Origin: Fusarium oxysporum f. sp. lycopersici 4287
Lineage: Eukaryota > Ascomycota > Sordariomycetes > Hypocreales > Nectriaceae
Length of the DNA stretch: 64,000 bases
NCBI RefSeq assembly: GCF_000149955.1
Contig: NC_030992.1
Location: forward strand, 961,073-1,025,072
Direction: 5' to 3'
Shown: positions 24,907-34,500 of the stretch, piece after piece
Layout: every line of letters starts with the position of its first letter
Position numbering within the stretch: the first letter of the stretch is position 1
Program-made: the position numbers and the translations under genes
Notes under the pieces: model-generated
Databases searched by the model: none
Told to the model about the DNA's origin: nothing
Seen by the model: the letters and a program-made list of their open reading frames with translations, nothing else

Positions 24907-26738
24907 ATGTCTTCCAACGGTTTCGCTAACGGCCTCTCCATGCCCACTGGCGGCCTTGCTGCCCGTCGCGGTGGCCAAAACCCCAAGCCTCTCTCGGTTG
25001 AACTCATCAACCAGACAAAGGATCAGGACCCTGGTGCTCCCACCCCTCGCACCAGTCGTTCACACCTCCTTGCTGGCCTCAGAACGGCCCCTAAGTCCGC
25101 TACTGCTGCCTCCTTCGGCCCTCAATCTCCCACGACCGCCGGTCCCACGCAGCAGTATGCCCGGAACTCCATGGCTGGAAATGCCTATGGCATGGGCCAG
25201 GACAACGCCTACAACGCCCCCAAGACGGCCTATCCCCAATACGGTGCTCAGAACAACTACAACTCAATGGTAGGCCAGCAGTACACTGTTGAACAGGTTC
25301 TGGCCCCCCCTGAGCTTGCCATGGATGAGCAGAACCATGACGATCCTGGCCTGTATGCCCAGCTTCTTGCTACCAACATGTACCTGGCTCAGCAGCAGCA
25401 GCGCCTTCAGCAGCAGCTTAGGAATGTCCAGGCAGCTGCTCAGCAATTTCAACAGCTGAACCTTAACAACTCTCAGTTCACACAACAGCAGATTGCTCTG
25501 TACGAGCAGCAGCAGCAGCTCCAGAACCTGCAACTTAACGTCCAGGCTGCTTTCACCCAGCAGGCTCAACAGCAACAAGCCCAGCAGCAAGTCAGCAGGA
25601 GCAGCAGCAGCAGCAGATATACTACAACTCTATGACTGGTCAGGTATTTTGTTTGGAGACCCTTCAGCCTTCTGTTCAGGGTCACCTTCGCCTTTACACG
25701 AGGCAGTCTTCGACCCCCGGGCTTTGGAGGCTTTCCACCACCNNNNNNNNNNNNNNNNNNNNNNNNNNNNNNNNNNNNNNNNNNNNNNNNNNNNNNNNNN
25801 NNNNNNNNNNNNNNNNNNNNNNNNNNNNNNNNNNNNNNNNNNNNNNNNNNNNNNNNNNNNNNNNNNNNNNNNNNNNNNNNNNNNNNNNNNNNNNNNNNNN
25901 NNNNNNNNNNNNNNNNNNNNNNNNNNNNNNNNNNNNNNNNNNNNNNNNNNNNNNNNNNNNNNNNNNNNNNNNNNNNNNNNNNNNNNNNNNNNNNNNNNNN
26001 NNNNNNNNNNNNNNNNNNNNNNNNNNNNNNNNNNNNNNNNNNNNNNNNNNNNNNNNNNNNNNNNNNNNCATCTTTGGCTCCGTCAACAGTGCTCTAGCTG
26101 CTTCTTTGTCTTCTGACGCTCCTAAGTCTGCTGGACCTAAGACTTCCACTTTCCCAATCACCCCCCTGACTGGTGGATACGGACCTGGTCAGGCCCGTGC
26201 TGGAGAGCATCCTATCCGTCAGCCCCGTGGACCTCCTTCCCTGGACGAGCTCAAGGCCAAGCCCACTGCTAAGCACGAGGGAAGCAAGAACTTCACTGCT
26301 CGCACTCGTCGTTCCGCTGTGCACAACCTTGTTCGTGCCGGCCTTGAACGCCGCAAGGGAACTGGTAGTTCTTGCGGAAGCATGAGCCCCGTTTCTGAGA
26401 CTGCCGAGGAGTCTTCGACACCTATTACCGATAACGAGTCCGATTCCGGCCGCAGTGGATCTGGTAGCTTAGCTGGTGATATGGAGTGTCCTAGCTCGCG
26501 CACTTCTGCTAGTGGTAGCTGGGGAGCTATTGGCTCTGATCGTCCCAGCTCGCGACAGAAGGCTCGCAAGAGCGTGGACAGTGTGGACAGTGTTGCCTCA
26601 AACACGGAGAGCGAGAACAGCTCTTTTGCTAATGTGTTCAAGAACGGCGCTCTGCGAGCCGCCAAGGCACAAGACTCGGCTGATGGCCAGCGCAAGGCAC
26701 CTAGACTGGTGCTCACCAAGAGCACTCCCACTGCTTAA
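24907..26738 (+). CDS. Gln-rich disordered protein with a SUZ-C-like segment (interrupted by assembly gap)
   Basis: The gene starts MSSNGFANGLSMPTGG at 24907 and ends ...LVLTKSTPTA at 26738. Bases 25743-26068 are N. The N-terminal part is Ala/Gly/Pro-rich. A block ending in LYAQLLATNMYLAQQQQRL leads into a Gln-rich, coiled-coil-like stretch. After the gap comes a conserved-looking block: HPIRQPRGPPSLDELKAKP, then GSKNFTARTRRSAVHNLVRAG. The R-x-P-x-G-P motif followed by an aromatic/basic stretch resembles the SUZ-C motif of RNA-binding proteins, and I suspect relation to the fungal SUZ-C protein family that includes Neurospora PRD-2; this is weak inference. The frame shifts by one base in the CAG run near 25590, just before the gap: reading the neighbouring frame continues Q...QIYYNSMTGQ. 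Coding sequence between 25635 and the gap is therefore uncertain, and no full protein can be given. Confidence 0.65.
25743..26068. other. Assembly gap (run of N)
   Basis: A 326-base run of N inside the Gln-rich gene, immediately after a low-complexity CAG region. Its true length and content are unknown. It should not be read as coding, although both flanks belong to the same gene. Confidence 0.99.
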
Positions 26739-27730
26739 AAGGTGACGCTTCTGCCTGAACCCTTATCACTGTCACGATTTACGCGCCCGGACTTTTTCTT
26801 TCTGTTCACACGACTGCTTGGACTGGCGGACTGCATTTTGATGGTTGTCGTTTAGTCTTTTCTGATCACGCTGGGAGTCCTGTTACCATCTGTATGGTGG
26901 ATGAAACACGTTTTCCTTATCTATTTCCGCGAATTTTACCATTACAGAAGTTTTATAATTCACTTCACAGTCTCTCCTTCAGACTTTTCTTCTTCTTCGT
27001 CACGACATTGGGGGGATCGCCCGGGGATAATCTTGTCTCAGCCTAGATGGACGAATGGGTTATTTGGGGGGTTTGATGAGGAATCTTTATACCAATGAGG
27101 ATGAGAAACCATCACCGGGGAACAAAGTCTGGACTGGCGGCCTCTGTGAGGCAATCAGCCAGCCCCTGATGTGATTTACGGCCGGCGTTCCTACGGGGAC
27201 AATGTTTCGGCAAATTTGACATTTGCTTTCTTGCATTCGTTAAGGTACCACATGTTGTCTTTCTCTGCTGGTCATGGTCCAGGTCCCAGAAGACTTGGTT
27301 CTTCTCATGTCAAGGGGTACATAGGCAATCAGGAGACCTGGTGTGCTATCATGGACCGATATGTGAACTGGCATGGGGAAAGGCATATTCATAGATTAGT
27401 TTTACAATGGCACAATCACAATTTGAAAGCCACTTGATATTTGTTTGTTCATACAATGACGTGTCTTTGTGAAGATGAATTTGTCATGATATAGTAACCA
27501 TATGCATGGTACACAAATAATTGGTGTTTTGTACAGAGATGTACATGAGTCTAAGGAAGCCTGGTCTAAGCTCCTCACATTTAGCCTAAGCATTTGTCAG
27601 ACTCTCCATAAGTTTAGGAAGCTATTATGATGAGTAGTCGTGATTTCATCTCTACTTTCTCTCTTTGTTCTCGGTTGGTTGGCTCAAGTTGCCCAATCCG
27701 ACTTCGATCTTCAACAATCACATCTGGACG
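26739..27730. other. Intergenic, 3' flank of Gln-rich gene
   Basis: About 1 kb with the 3' UTR of the Gln-rich gene and no supported ORF. It ends at the tRNA 5' half that begins the putative element. Confidence 0.5.
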
Positions 27731-27768
27731 GCTTCCGTAGCTCAGTTGGTTAGAGCGTCGTACTAATA
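27731..27768 (+). pseudogene. tRNA 5' half, tRNA-Ile(AAT)-like
   Basis: The sequence fits tRNA positions 1-37. The acceptor 5' strand is GCTTCCG, followed by U8 and A9. The D-stem GCTC/GAGC encloses the loop AGTTGGTTA with an intact A box. The anticodon-stem 5' strand is TCGTA, and the loop CTAATA contains anticodon AAT (27765-27767). After this the sequence stops resembling a tRNA: no 3' anticodon strand, variable loop or T-arm follows within the next 60 bases. It is therefore a half gene. A matching-orientation tRNA 3' half lies at 31126-31159. Confidence 0.75.
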
Positions 27769-27898
27769 CTTCAATCCGAGTGTTCGGTAGTGGTGACATG
27801 TTACAGTTTAATAATCACAAACATTTATTGACTGGATGGCCTTTATATCTTATGAACAATCTGTGAATGAACCCATCAACCACCGTTTCCATTTTCAA

Positions 27899-28310
27899 TC
27901 AACCCATCAACGATATATCCCATATCAGATCTTCTCGCCCAGTTGTCGTTCCCACCTGTCGATGACGAATCACGCCGACCTTGTTGTCATCAGTCGTGGA
28001 ACTTGATTGTACGAAAACAATCTTTTGATGAGTCTCACGGAAGCTGAGGGTACTGGGAATCACCTGTGGCCACTTGTCTGGCACCAAACATGACTGCCAG
28101 CCCTAAAACAACAAGCTGAAAGCCACCTGCGAACAGTCTGTTCCACTGGCTTCGTCGAGCCATGTCCTGCTGGTGATAGGCTTCAAGTTGCTGGATCTTC
28201 TGGTGAGAGCTGTTAAGCTTCAGTTCCATCTCACGGAACTGTTGTACGCTGATCTCGCCTGGTGCATTGGAAGAATCTGCGCTGTTCGCCCGGGATCACT
28301 CGCCAGAAGT
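27899..28310 (-). other. Possible minus-strand fragment with coiled coil and one membrane helix
   Basis: The minus frame from about 28303 down to 28035 reads ANSADSSNAPGEISVQQ, then a heptad-like segment (MELKLNSSHQKIQQLEAYHQQ), then RRSQWNRLFAGGFQLVVLGL with a membrane helix ending near MFGA, and stops at 28035. Codon choice looks fungal-coding. It has no clear start: a stop lies about ten codons upstream of GEISV. A further minus frame (28087-27899) lies next to it. It overlaps the start of the plus-strand recombinase homology (from about 28240), so at most one strand is real in the overlap. It may be the broken 3' end of a host or element-borne gene for a tail-anchored protein. I do not recognise a family. 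Confidence 0.3.
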
Positions 28311-30397
28311 GATAACAAACCAGCGAATTCGCCTCAAAAGCCGTTCTTGATATGGAAAGATATCGAACTGTCTCGGGACGAACAACATGGCAAGTTCAGT
28401 GCGAGGCTGCATTTCCGAAACCTGAAAACCAACTACGAGGACCCGGAGAAGTCCAGGGGCAAAACAGTACAGGCTTCTACATTGACATGCATCATCAAGT
28501 CGCCCCAAAACACTAAAAACATGGTCTTCTCGGTCCCTCACCGGCTCTTGACCATGGCTGTTCGCCGCGGGATTCTTGATGGCATTGAAACTCTTGACCA
28601 ACTGTTCAGTTCCGAAGCCAAATATATCTCGGTGAGGGGTACCACCTATCCAAAAGACAGGTGATAGCTAACACCCAACATAGATCAAGCCAGAGTTCCT
28701 CGACAAACCTGTGTTCCTTGCCGCTAGCCCTCGAGGCCTAAAAGTCACTGAAAAACCGATGAGAGCTACTGCCCTCACCCAATACGTCTCTCTTCGAGGC
28801 CAGAAGATTGGGTATTCCCAAGATCTTACATTCTACTCCTTCCGCCGGCGTGCAGCTACCGATCTCACTCGCAAGATTGGCGGTGACGCTGCACGTTCCC
28901 TTATGAACCACGATCCTGATTTCCGTACGCTCGAAAAGTACTACCTATCGTTGGAAGACACGCTAGATGTCAGCGGTCTGGCTTTAGATGAGGTCGACGG
29001 TGATACGGGTGGCCATACAGAGGAAATGCTTAAAAGTGGCCATGACTTGGCTATCCACGTCCTTACCGATGAGAGGGTCAGAAAGATCCACGGGCCAGCC
29101 CTCAACGCGTTGATGAGCCAAATGATGCTCGGTGACGAGAACTACCCGGCTCTCGCATCCGCCAAAGAGCTTCGAACTACAAGCGAGTGGTTCGTCGAGC
29201 CGCAATCAAGGCTCTTCTTGCTCAGGAGGTCCAGGATCAACGTCGTGAGATGAGTCAAACCGACTATAACGAGCGCGTACGCCGCCTGGAGAGATCGCGC
29301 CTTGGTGAACTTGTTCTGAAGAAGGCCCGGCGGAATTTAGCAGCTCCCGAGCCTATTGATGAAGGTGAAAGCCCAAGTGATGAACCTCCTACTGCGGTGG
29401 ATGAGACCACTGGTTTATTCATCCACGATGTTGAAGAACTGCCCGAGCATGACCTGGATGATCAGATAAACAACACTGGTGGTCATGGTGTGATCCACCG
29501 AGAGCTTGATGAGGGCGAACCCGAAGCCAACGAAGATATCCCGTACATCGAGGCTGCCAAGGCATTTATGCAACTCATTCTGTCTAACACAATGAGCGAG
29601 TACCGGAATTTGAGAAAGAATGGTGTTCCTTGCCCTCAATGCCAAGATGATGACACAATTAGCCAGGAACTCAAGGTATGTGACACCGGTGTGCCCAGCC
29701 AATCCTACTAATACCTGACCAGAATAAGAGGTACTACGATGTCACTCACCTCTATGATCACGAAAGATCCAAGCTCCACCTGCCGAAGCAAAAGTGGGTG
29801 AGACGAGTCACCCAGGCCTTCGAGGCCTCCGGCGAAAAGCGCATAACCTGTCCGTATTGCAAACAACTCGGTAAAGATTCTTCATTCTTCCACGTCAAGG
29901 CTCTGGTGAGACATATCACCTACGGAAGCTTTGGTGCTGAACATGACCGCCTAAAGCGTGCGGATGGCTGGTACGATGATGGCTGGGAAAAACACCCCGA
30001 GTCAAAGTCAAAGACCTTTCGTAAGAACCAAGAAAGGCAGCGCCAGGTAAAGATGGCCGCTCTCAACATCAGATACAGCCAGTATGAGCCAGCACCCGCA
30101 CCTGTCCCTCACCCAACCAGGGCTGGAGTTGTCTTTGCTCCCGGCTCACGCCAAATCACTCGGGCTGGAGTGAAGATGGTATCGAAAGACGAGATATTCA
30201 AGCCCCAGCCTATCCCTGACCGCTACAAGTCAGCGATCAGAGTTGGTGATATCAATGAACCATTCAAGATTCCCAAAGGCCTCGAAGGCTTGATCAAGAC
30301 TACCCGAATGAAATTCCCCACCATTGATCCAGGGCAAGGAACAGGTGGTGGTAAGAAAGGGAAGGAGGTTGAGAAGGAGGGACCTCTTGAGAGCTAA
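28173..30397 (+). pseudogene. DUF3435-type tyrosine recombinase with C-terminal CxxC zinc motifs (5'-truncated, one frameshift)
   Basis: Exons are about 28173-28631, 28684-29675 and 29723-30397; both introns (52 and 47 bp) have good sites and keep phase. The catalytic domain shows the full tyrosine-recombinase set: Arg in AVRPGSL (28287), Lys in RNLKT (28425), the Y-x-x-R box in YSFRRRAATDL (28834-28851), His in LMNHDPD (28909) and tandem Tyr in LEKYYLS (28939-28944). The IKPEF...KPVFLAA and RRRAATDL stretches match DUF3435 proteins, the family of Starship captains. A charged region and CPQC and CPYC pairs with downstream His residues (about 29631 and 29845 on) suggest two zinc-binding units. 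No ATG or recognisable N-terminal domain is found upstream of about 28240. At 29163-29187 the frame must slip by one base (AKELR to YKRVVRR), so as assembled it is broken; a sequencing error is possible. Confidence 0.75.
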
Positions 30398-31037
30398 AGT
30401 GGAGATGAATGAGGTTCATCACCCTGTTGCAAGTAATAAAAGTGCTTCCTCTGGGGTATAAGGTATTGATGCGGATGGAGCTTGTGTAGAATAACTAAGA
30501 GATAGTGTTAAGAGGTAAAAGTTGATGATTTTATTTATTTAACCCCTAATTAAATTTGTTGTTCTCTTCCGACTTGCACTTCCGGATACTTGGTTTAAAG
30601 TATTAGTAGAACACTATAATTAACTGAGCTATGGAAGCCAATTAGTTATTGCTTGATGTTGAAATAAGGTAATGAAATCCCCTATAACTGCTGGACCAAT
30701 GTCAGCACCTGCAAGTAGTGAGCAGTCTAACAAAGGGGCAATAAAGAGTAATAGTAGTGGTGCCAGAGCTTTATTACCTTATAGGTAATACTAAGTTATC
30801 ATTGCAGATAATTAATAATTGCCGGTGATAGGTAGTACTGGCTGATGATGATGGCTGGTGATGGTTGGTGATAGGTTATATAAGCATGTGGATTGCTGGT
30901 ATTGGGTGCTACTTGCCTCTACTTATGTAAGAGTAATGTAACTTTAGGCTTAACTTATAGAAGGAGAGAAGCTGGAGTCTTTATACCTAGATACCTGTAT
31001 TTTATTTTATAAGGTAATTACTAAAGTATAGAAGCTT
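30398..31037. other. AT-rich tail of the putative element
   Basis: About 640 bp, clearly AT-rich and TpA-rich compared with flanks, with small tandem words (GGTGATGG/GGTGATAGG near 30850-30880) and a TATATAAG box at about 30877. No ORF. The composition is compatible with old mutational decay such as repeat-induced point mutation, or with a degenerate LTR, but no second copy is in the window to test this. Confidence 0.45.
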
Positions 31038-31122
31038 AAAGTGAGGTTCCTGCCCATTAATATTTAGAATTTGGCGCCTCAAAGTGAGGATCCTACCCCT
31101 GACGGGGCAGGAACCTCACTTT
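31038..31122. repeat. Three copies of a 19-bp repeat, two forming a hairpin
   Basis: Copy A (31038-31055) and copy B (31081-31099) are direct; copy C (31104-31122) is inverted. The consensus is AAAGTGAGGTTCCTGCCCC. A and C match perfectly over 18 bp as an inverted repeat. B and C form a 19-bp stem with two mismatches and a TGAC loop. The hairpin lies four bases from the tRNA 3' half. It may be a recombinase-binding site, an element terminus or a terminator; I cannot tell which. Confidence 0.85.
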
Positions 31123-31125
31123 TCG

Positions 31126-31159
31126 CTTCAGGTCTCAGGTTCAAGCCCTGGCGGGAGCA
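31126..31159 (+). pseudogene. tRNA 3' half (T-arm and acceptor 3' strand)
   Basis: The T-stem TCAGG/CCTGG (one G-U) encloses the seven-base loop TTCAAGC (31140-31146), a canonical B box. The acceptor strand CGGGAGC (31152-31158) and discriminator A (31159) follow. The five bases before the T-stem (AGGTC) fit a variable loop, and GCTTC before that would be the 3' anticodon-stem strand. No 5' half is adjacent; upstream is the hairpin repeat. Its acceptor strand is complementary to that of the 5' half at 27731. Confidence 0.75.
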
Positions 31160-31545
31160 ATCCCAACGGCCCTCCAGATTCCTTTTTGCTGTTTCCGGTG
31201 ATAATTTGATGATGTCTTTTAGGGCTGTGTTGTGATATCGTGAGTTTGTGTTGTGGTGTTGAGGTTGTGTGGATGCTTGGAAGCAGGAGCGGAAAGGGAA
31301 CGAACAAAATGAAAATAAGTCGGTAACAAGGCAGTATTGACAAAGTGAATTGCTTCATAATCTTTTCTTTCATTTATTTATTGTCTTTTGTCTTGTCTGT
31401 TTGTTCTTCATGCAATCGCAGTTTCGCTACTTCTTTACCCATCCTCATGTCTATCATGTACAGCCCCTGAATTATCATATCGTGCTCTTCATATCATGCA
31501 TTCCGCTCATCTCTCGTCTTCATCCTTTCGTTTCCTTTCAATTCG
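31160..31545. other. Intergenic, SepH 3' flank
   Basis: About 390 bp between the tRNA 3' half and the SepH stop codon. No gene seen; expected to hold the SepH 3' UTR and polyadenylation signal. Confidence 0.5.
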
Positions 31546-34500
31546 TCAAGTCCATTTGGGCTCTCCGGGCATTCGACTCCGTCTCTTATTTATGCCCGCT
31601 CGTTCTGCTACCTCTGGCAACCCTGGAGATGCCATGCTGCCATCTCTACTGCCGAGCCCGTCTCTACTACTCAATCCATCTCTACTGCTCAACCCATCTC
31701 TGCTTCTGAGTCCATCGCGACTGCTCGGCGCGCGGCCTACATTCTCCTTATTGCTCAAGCTGCTATCGCTTCGGGCGCTCATGGTAATATCGCTGCGGGA
31801 GTTTAGGGCCGGACTGTTGCCGTTGGCACTGATCCCTATGGCTGCTCTGGAGCTACTCGACGTAGCCAGCGATGTGCGAGGGAGGCGACTCTTTGCGGAT
31901 ACAAATTCGCCGCTGACACGCCGGGGGATACCTGTTGGCCCATCCCTACTTCGGGGCCTGTATAGTGCTCCCTCCCGTTCTCGTTCGACAGCAGCTGTTC
32001 GCCGTGGACTCGCTGCTACTTCGATATAAGTATTGCTCGCAAGACTACCACGGCTCCTATGCGTAGGTGTCTGCGGAACTGACGCCGACGAATGTAAGCC
32101 AGGGGGTGTGTAGCTTGCACCCCGTCGGGATCCTGGCCTTCTTGACGACGATGAACTTGGTACAGCACCGGACGCTCCCTCGCTGGATCTTCCACTTGGC
32201 TCGATGTTGGACCGCACCAACTCCGAAGCGAGGTTTCGTACGAGGACAGCCGAGTCCTTCTCTGATAGAGTCTGAATAGCAGCCATGAGAGATCGCACCT
32301 GGGAGCTGTTGAGGGATCTCGTTCCATCGCCACTGCCCAAGCCAGGCTCACAAGCATCCATGATAGTCCTCACCAGTCTCAGGAGGTTAAGTCGCACAAC
32401 CGCCTTCTTGTGAGTCAAACGCTGCGCAATGCCCGCAAACATCTCGGGCTTCGCCAGCGAGGCCGCGACTGACGGGCTGAGGCGCAGAAGTTTGAGTAGT
32501 GGTTCCAATAGGTTGGAATCAAAGGCGTTCACCCTGTTGGTGCTAAAGCAACTGATAATCGCTCGTGTGAAGTTACCATCAGCAAGGTGAGTCTCTACAT
32601 TAGCTGTTTCCTCCTGTAGCCAGACCAAGATGGCATCGAGCGCAGTAACCTGCCAGTACTGGTCTGTAAGTAATGATACGTAAAAGTTGAGACCCTTGTT
32701 CTGCCACAAGTATCTGCGGCCCTTGGACCCTGAGTGTGCCATGTCACAGAGTATCGGGAGGGCGAATTCTTTCGGAGGTCGATCGGTCTGCATGATTCTC
32801 AGCAGTAGAGGAATAATGCCACCAACAGCAGCATCCTCCTGTCGTTCCTTGCTCAGGCGGCAGAGATTAAATAATGTGTTGAGAACCTGATTAGATATTT
32901 CACGGAAATGTGTCTGGCCCTTCTTCATGCTGTAGCTCAGAAGATCGATCAAGAATTCGATAGCATCGGCTGAGTGCAGCGACTCAATCGTCGTCGAAAG
33001 CATCGAAAGGTTCTTGATGAACTTGAGCATTGTGATCTGATGTATTGGCGTCATGCGCCGTAGATCTTTTAGTACACTCTTCAGTACTTGCCGATCTGCT
33101 ACAACCTCCTTGACGTAGTTCTCAGCTTGACTGAAGAGATAGAAAATGTTGACGATGCGTCCTTCGACAAGCTCACCAAGCTCGTCCTCGCCCTCTTCGT
33201 CTAAGACTCGGTGCAAGACAAGCGCCAACGGATATAGAATCTTGCTTCGTGAGAAGATTCTGCAAAAGTCGTTCTTGGGGGTTGGTCCTTGAAGCTCAAA
33301 TACGTTCCAGATACCGTTGACCCCAATAAGAACAAGGTCTCGAGTAACGTCGTAATCCTCATCAAGGAACTCGACCAGCACGTTCAAACCACCCGCAGAC
33401 ACGAACATCTGTAGGGTCAATGTCGACGTTTGATACATCTGCCGGACAAAAGCAGCCGCCTCAAGACGAATCTCATCGGAGTATTGTCGTGCAGCAAACT
33501 TGGTAATAATGGGAATGCCACCAACGAAACACAAGTTTTCTTGAATTTCCACATCATCGAGGATGATCTGAAAGGTTAGCAGGCCACGAGTATATTACAG
33601 GGACTAAAACTTACTGCATTGACGACCTTGAGGAGCTGCAGGATCATGTACTGCCTGCTTTTGACGGTACAAGGCTCCAAAATTTCAAGAATCGGTAACA
33701 ACCCGTGAGCGCTGATGATTAGATTCTTCACCTCGTTGTTCTCCCAGAGCAAGGCAAGCTGTGATACGTTAATAACTCGGTTCTAAGTGTCAAGTGCGAC
33801 AAGAACTTACCAAATCTTCCGAGAACTCAGCCAGGGCGTCCTCACCCTCAGTCGTTTTGAGAGACCTTACCAAGTCCTCTACCCTCTCGGCTAACCTGGC
33901 ATGTCGGTCTCTGGCGATGTTGGCCTCCAGATCCATCTCATCCCATCCTGGATCCATCGATGCGAAGGGATCATCTTCGTCTTCGTCGTCTCCTAGCCAG
34001 GAATTGCTCGACACACGAGACATGAGCATCAAACCGCCGTCCTCGGACCCCTTTTCGCTCTCCTCTTTCTCCGCTATTGATGATTCAGGTCCGAAAACAT
34101 CGCTAAAATCTTCGTCGTCATCTTCTGCGAACTTCTGGATTTCTATCGATGATCGTGTTCGTCGCATTGGCCTGTCAGGGAGAACTGATGGTCGAGACAA
34201 AGGCTTCTTCTTCATACTACCTGAGCCAGATTCCTGCATTGACCTCGGTAATGATGTAAGATCAGATGGGTGAAAGAGTTGTGGTGCATCAGTCTGTCGT
34301 GAGTTCTGTAGCTTTGTGAGCCTTGAGCGCATGGGGTCCAGACACATGTAACTTACTCGTCTAACAGCTTGATTCGCATTGTGAGTGAAGACGTTGTCAT
34401 TATCCACGAATAGATCTGAGAAGTCTTCCATACTTTGTTCCCGATAGATGATATCTGGCCTTGGTGGAAGCTCGAACTTGGTATTTAGATTTGATTTTGT

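Larger units (their letters stand above)
27731..31159 (+). mobile_element. Putative tyrosine-recombinase element (Crypton-like / Starship-captain-type) between two tRNA halves
   Basis: The interval holds one recombinase gene (28173-30397) in about 3.4 kb, a size usual for fungal Cryptons. It starts just inside a tRNA 5' half and ends at a tRNA 3' half on the same strand. The two acceptor strands (GCTTCCG and CGGGAGC) are complementary with one G-U. CTTCA occurs at both junctions (27769-27773 and 31126-31130), as a tyrosine recombinase acting on a short shared core would leave. No long terminal inverted or direct repeats are seen, fitting this class. Against the simple model, the anticodon-stem strands (TCGTA and GCTTC) do not pair, and other element fragments may be nested at the right end. 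Crypton-like identity is known biology of the recombinase family; the tRNA-insertion boundary is inference. Confidence 0.5.

Noticed and set aside
25264..25590. Leu-rich 108-codon minus-strand frame
   Set aside because: It is the reverse strand of the CAG-rich coding region (CTG runs read as Leu).
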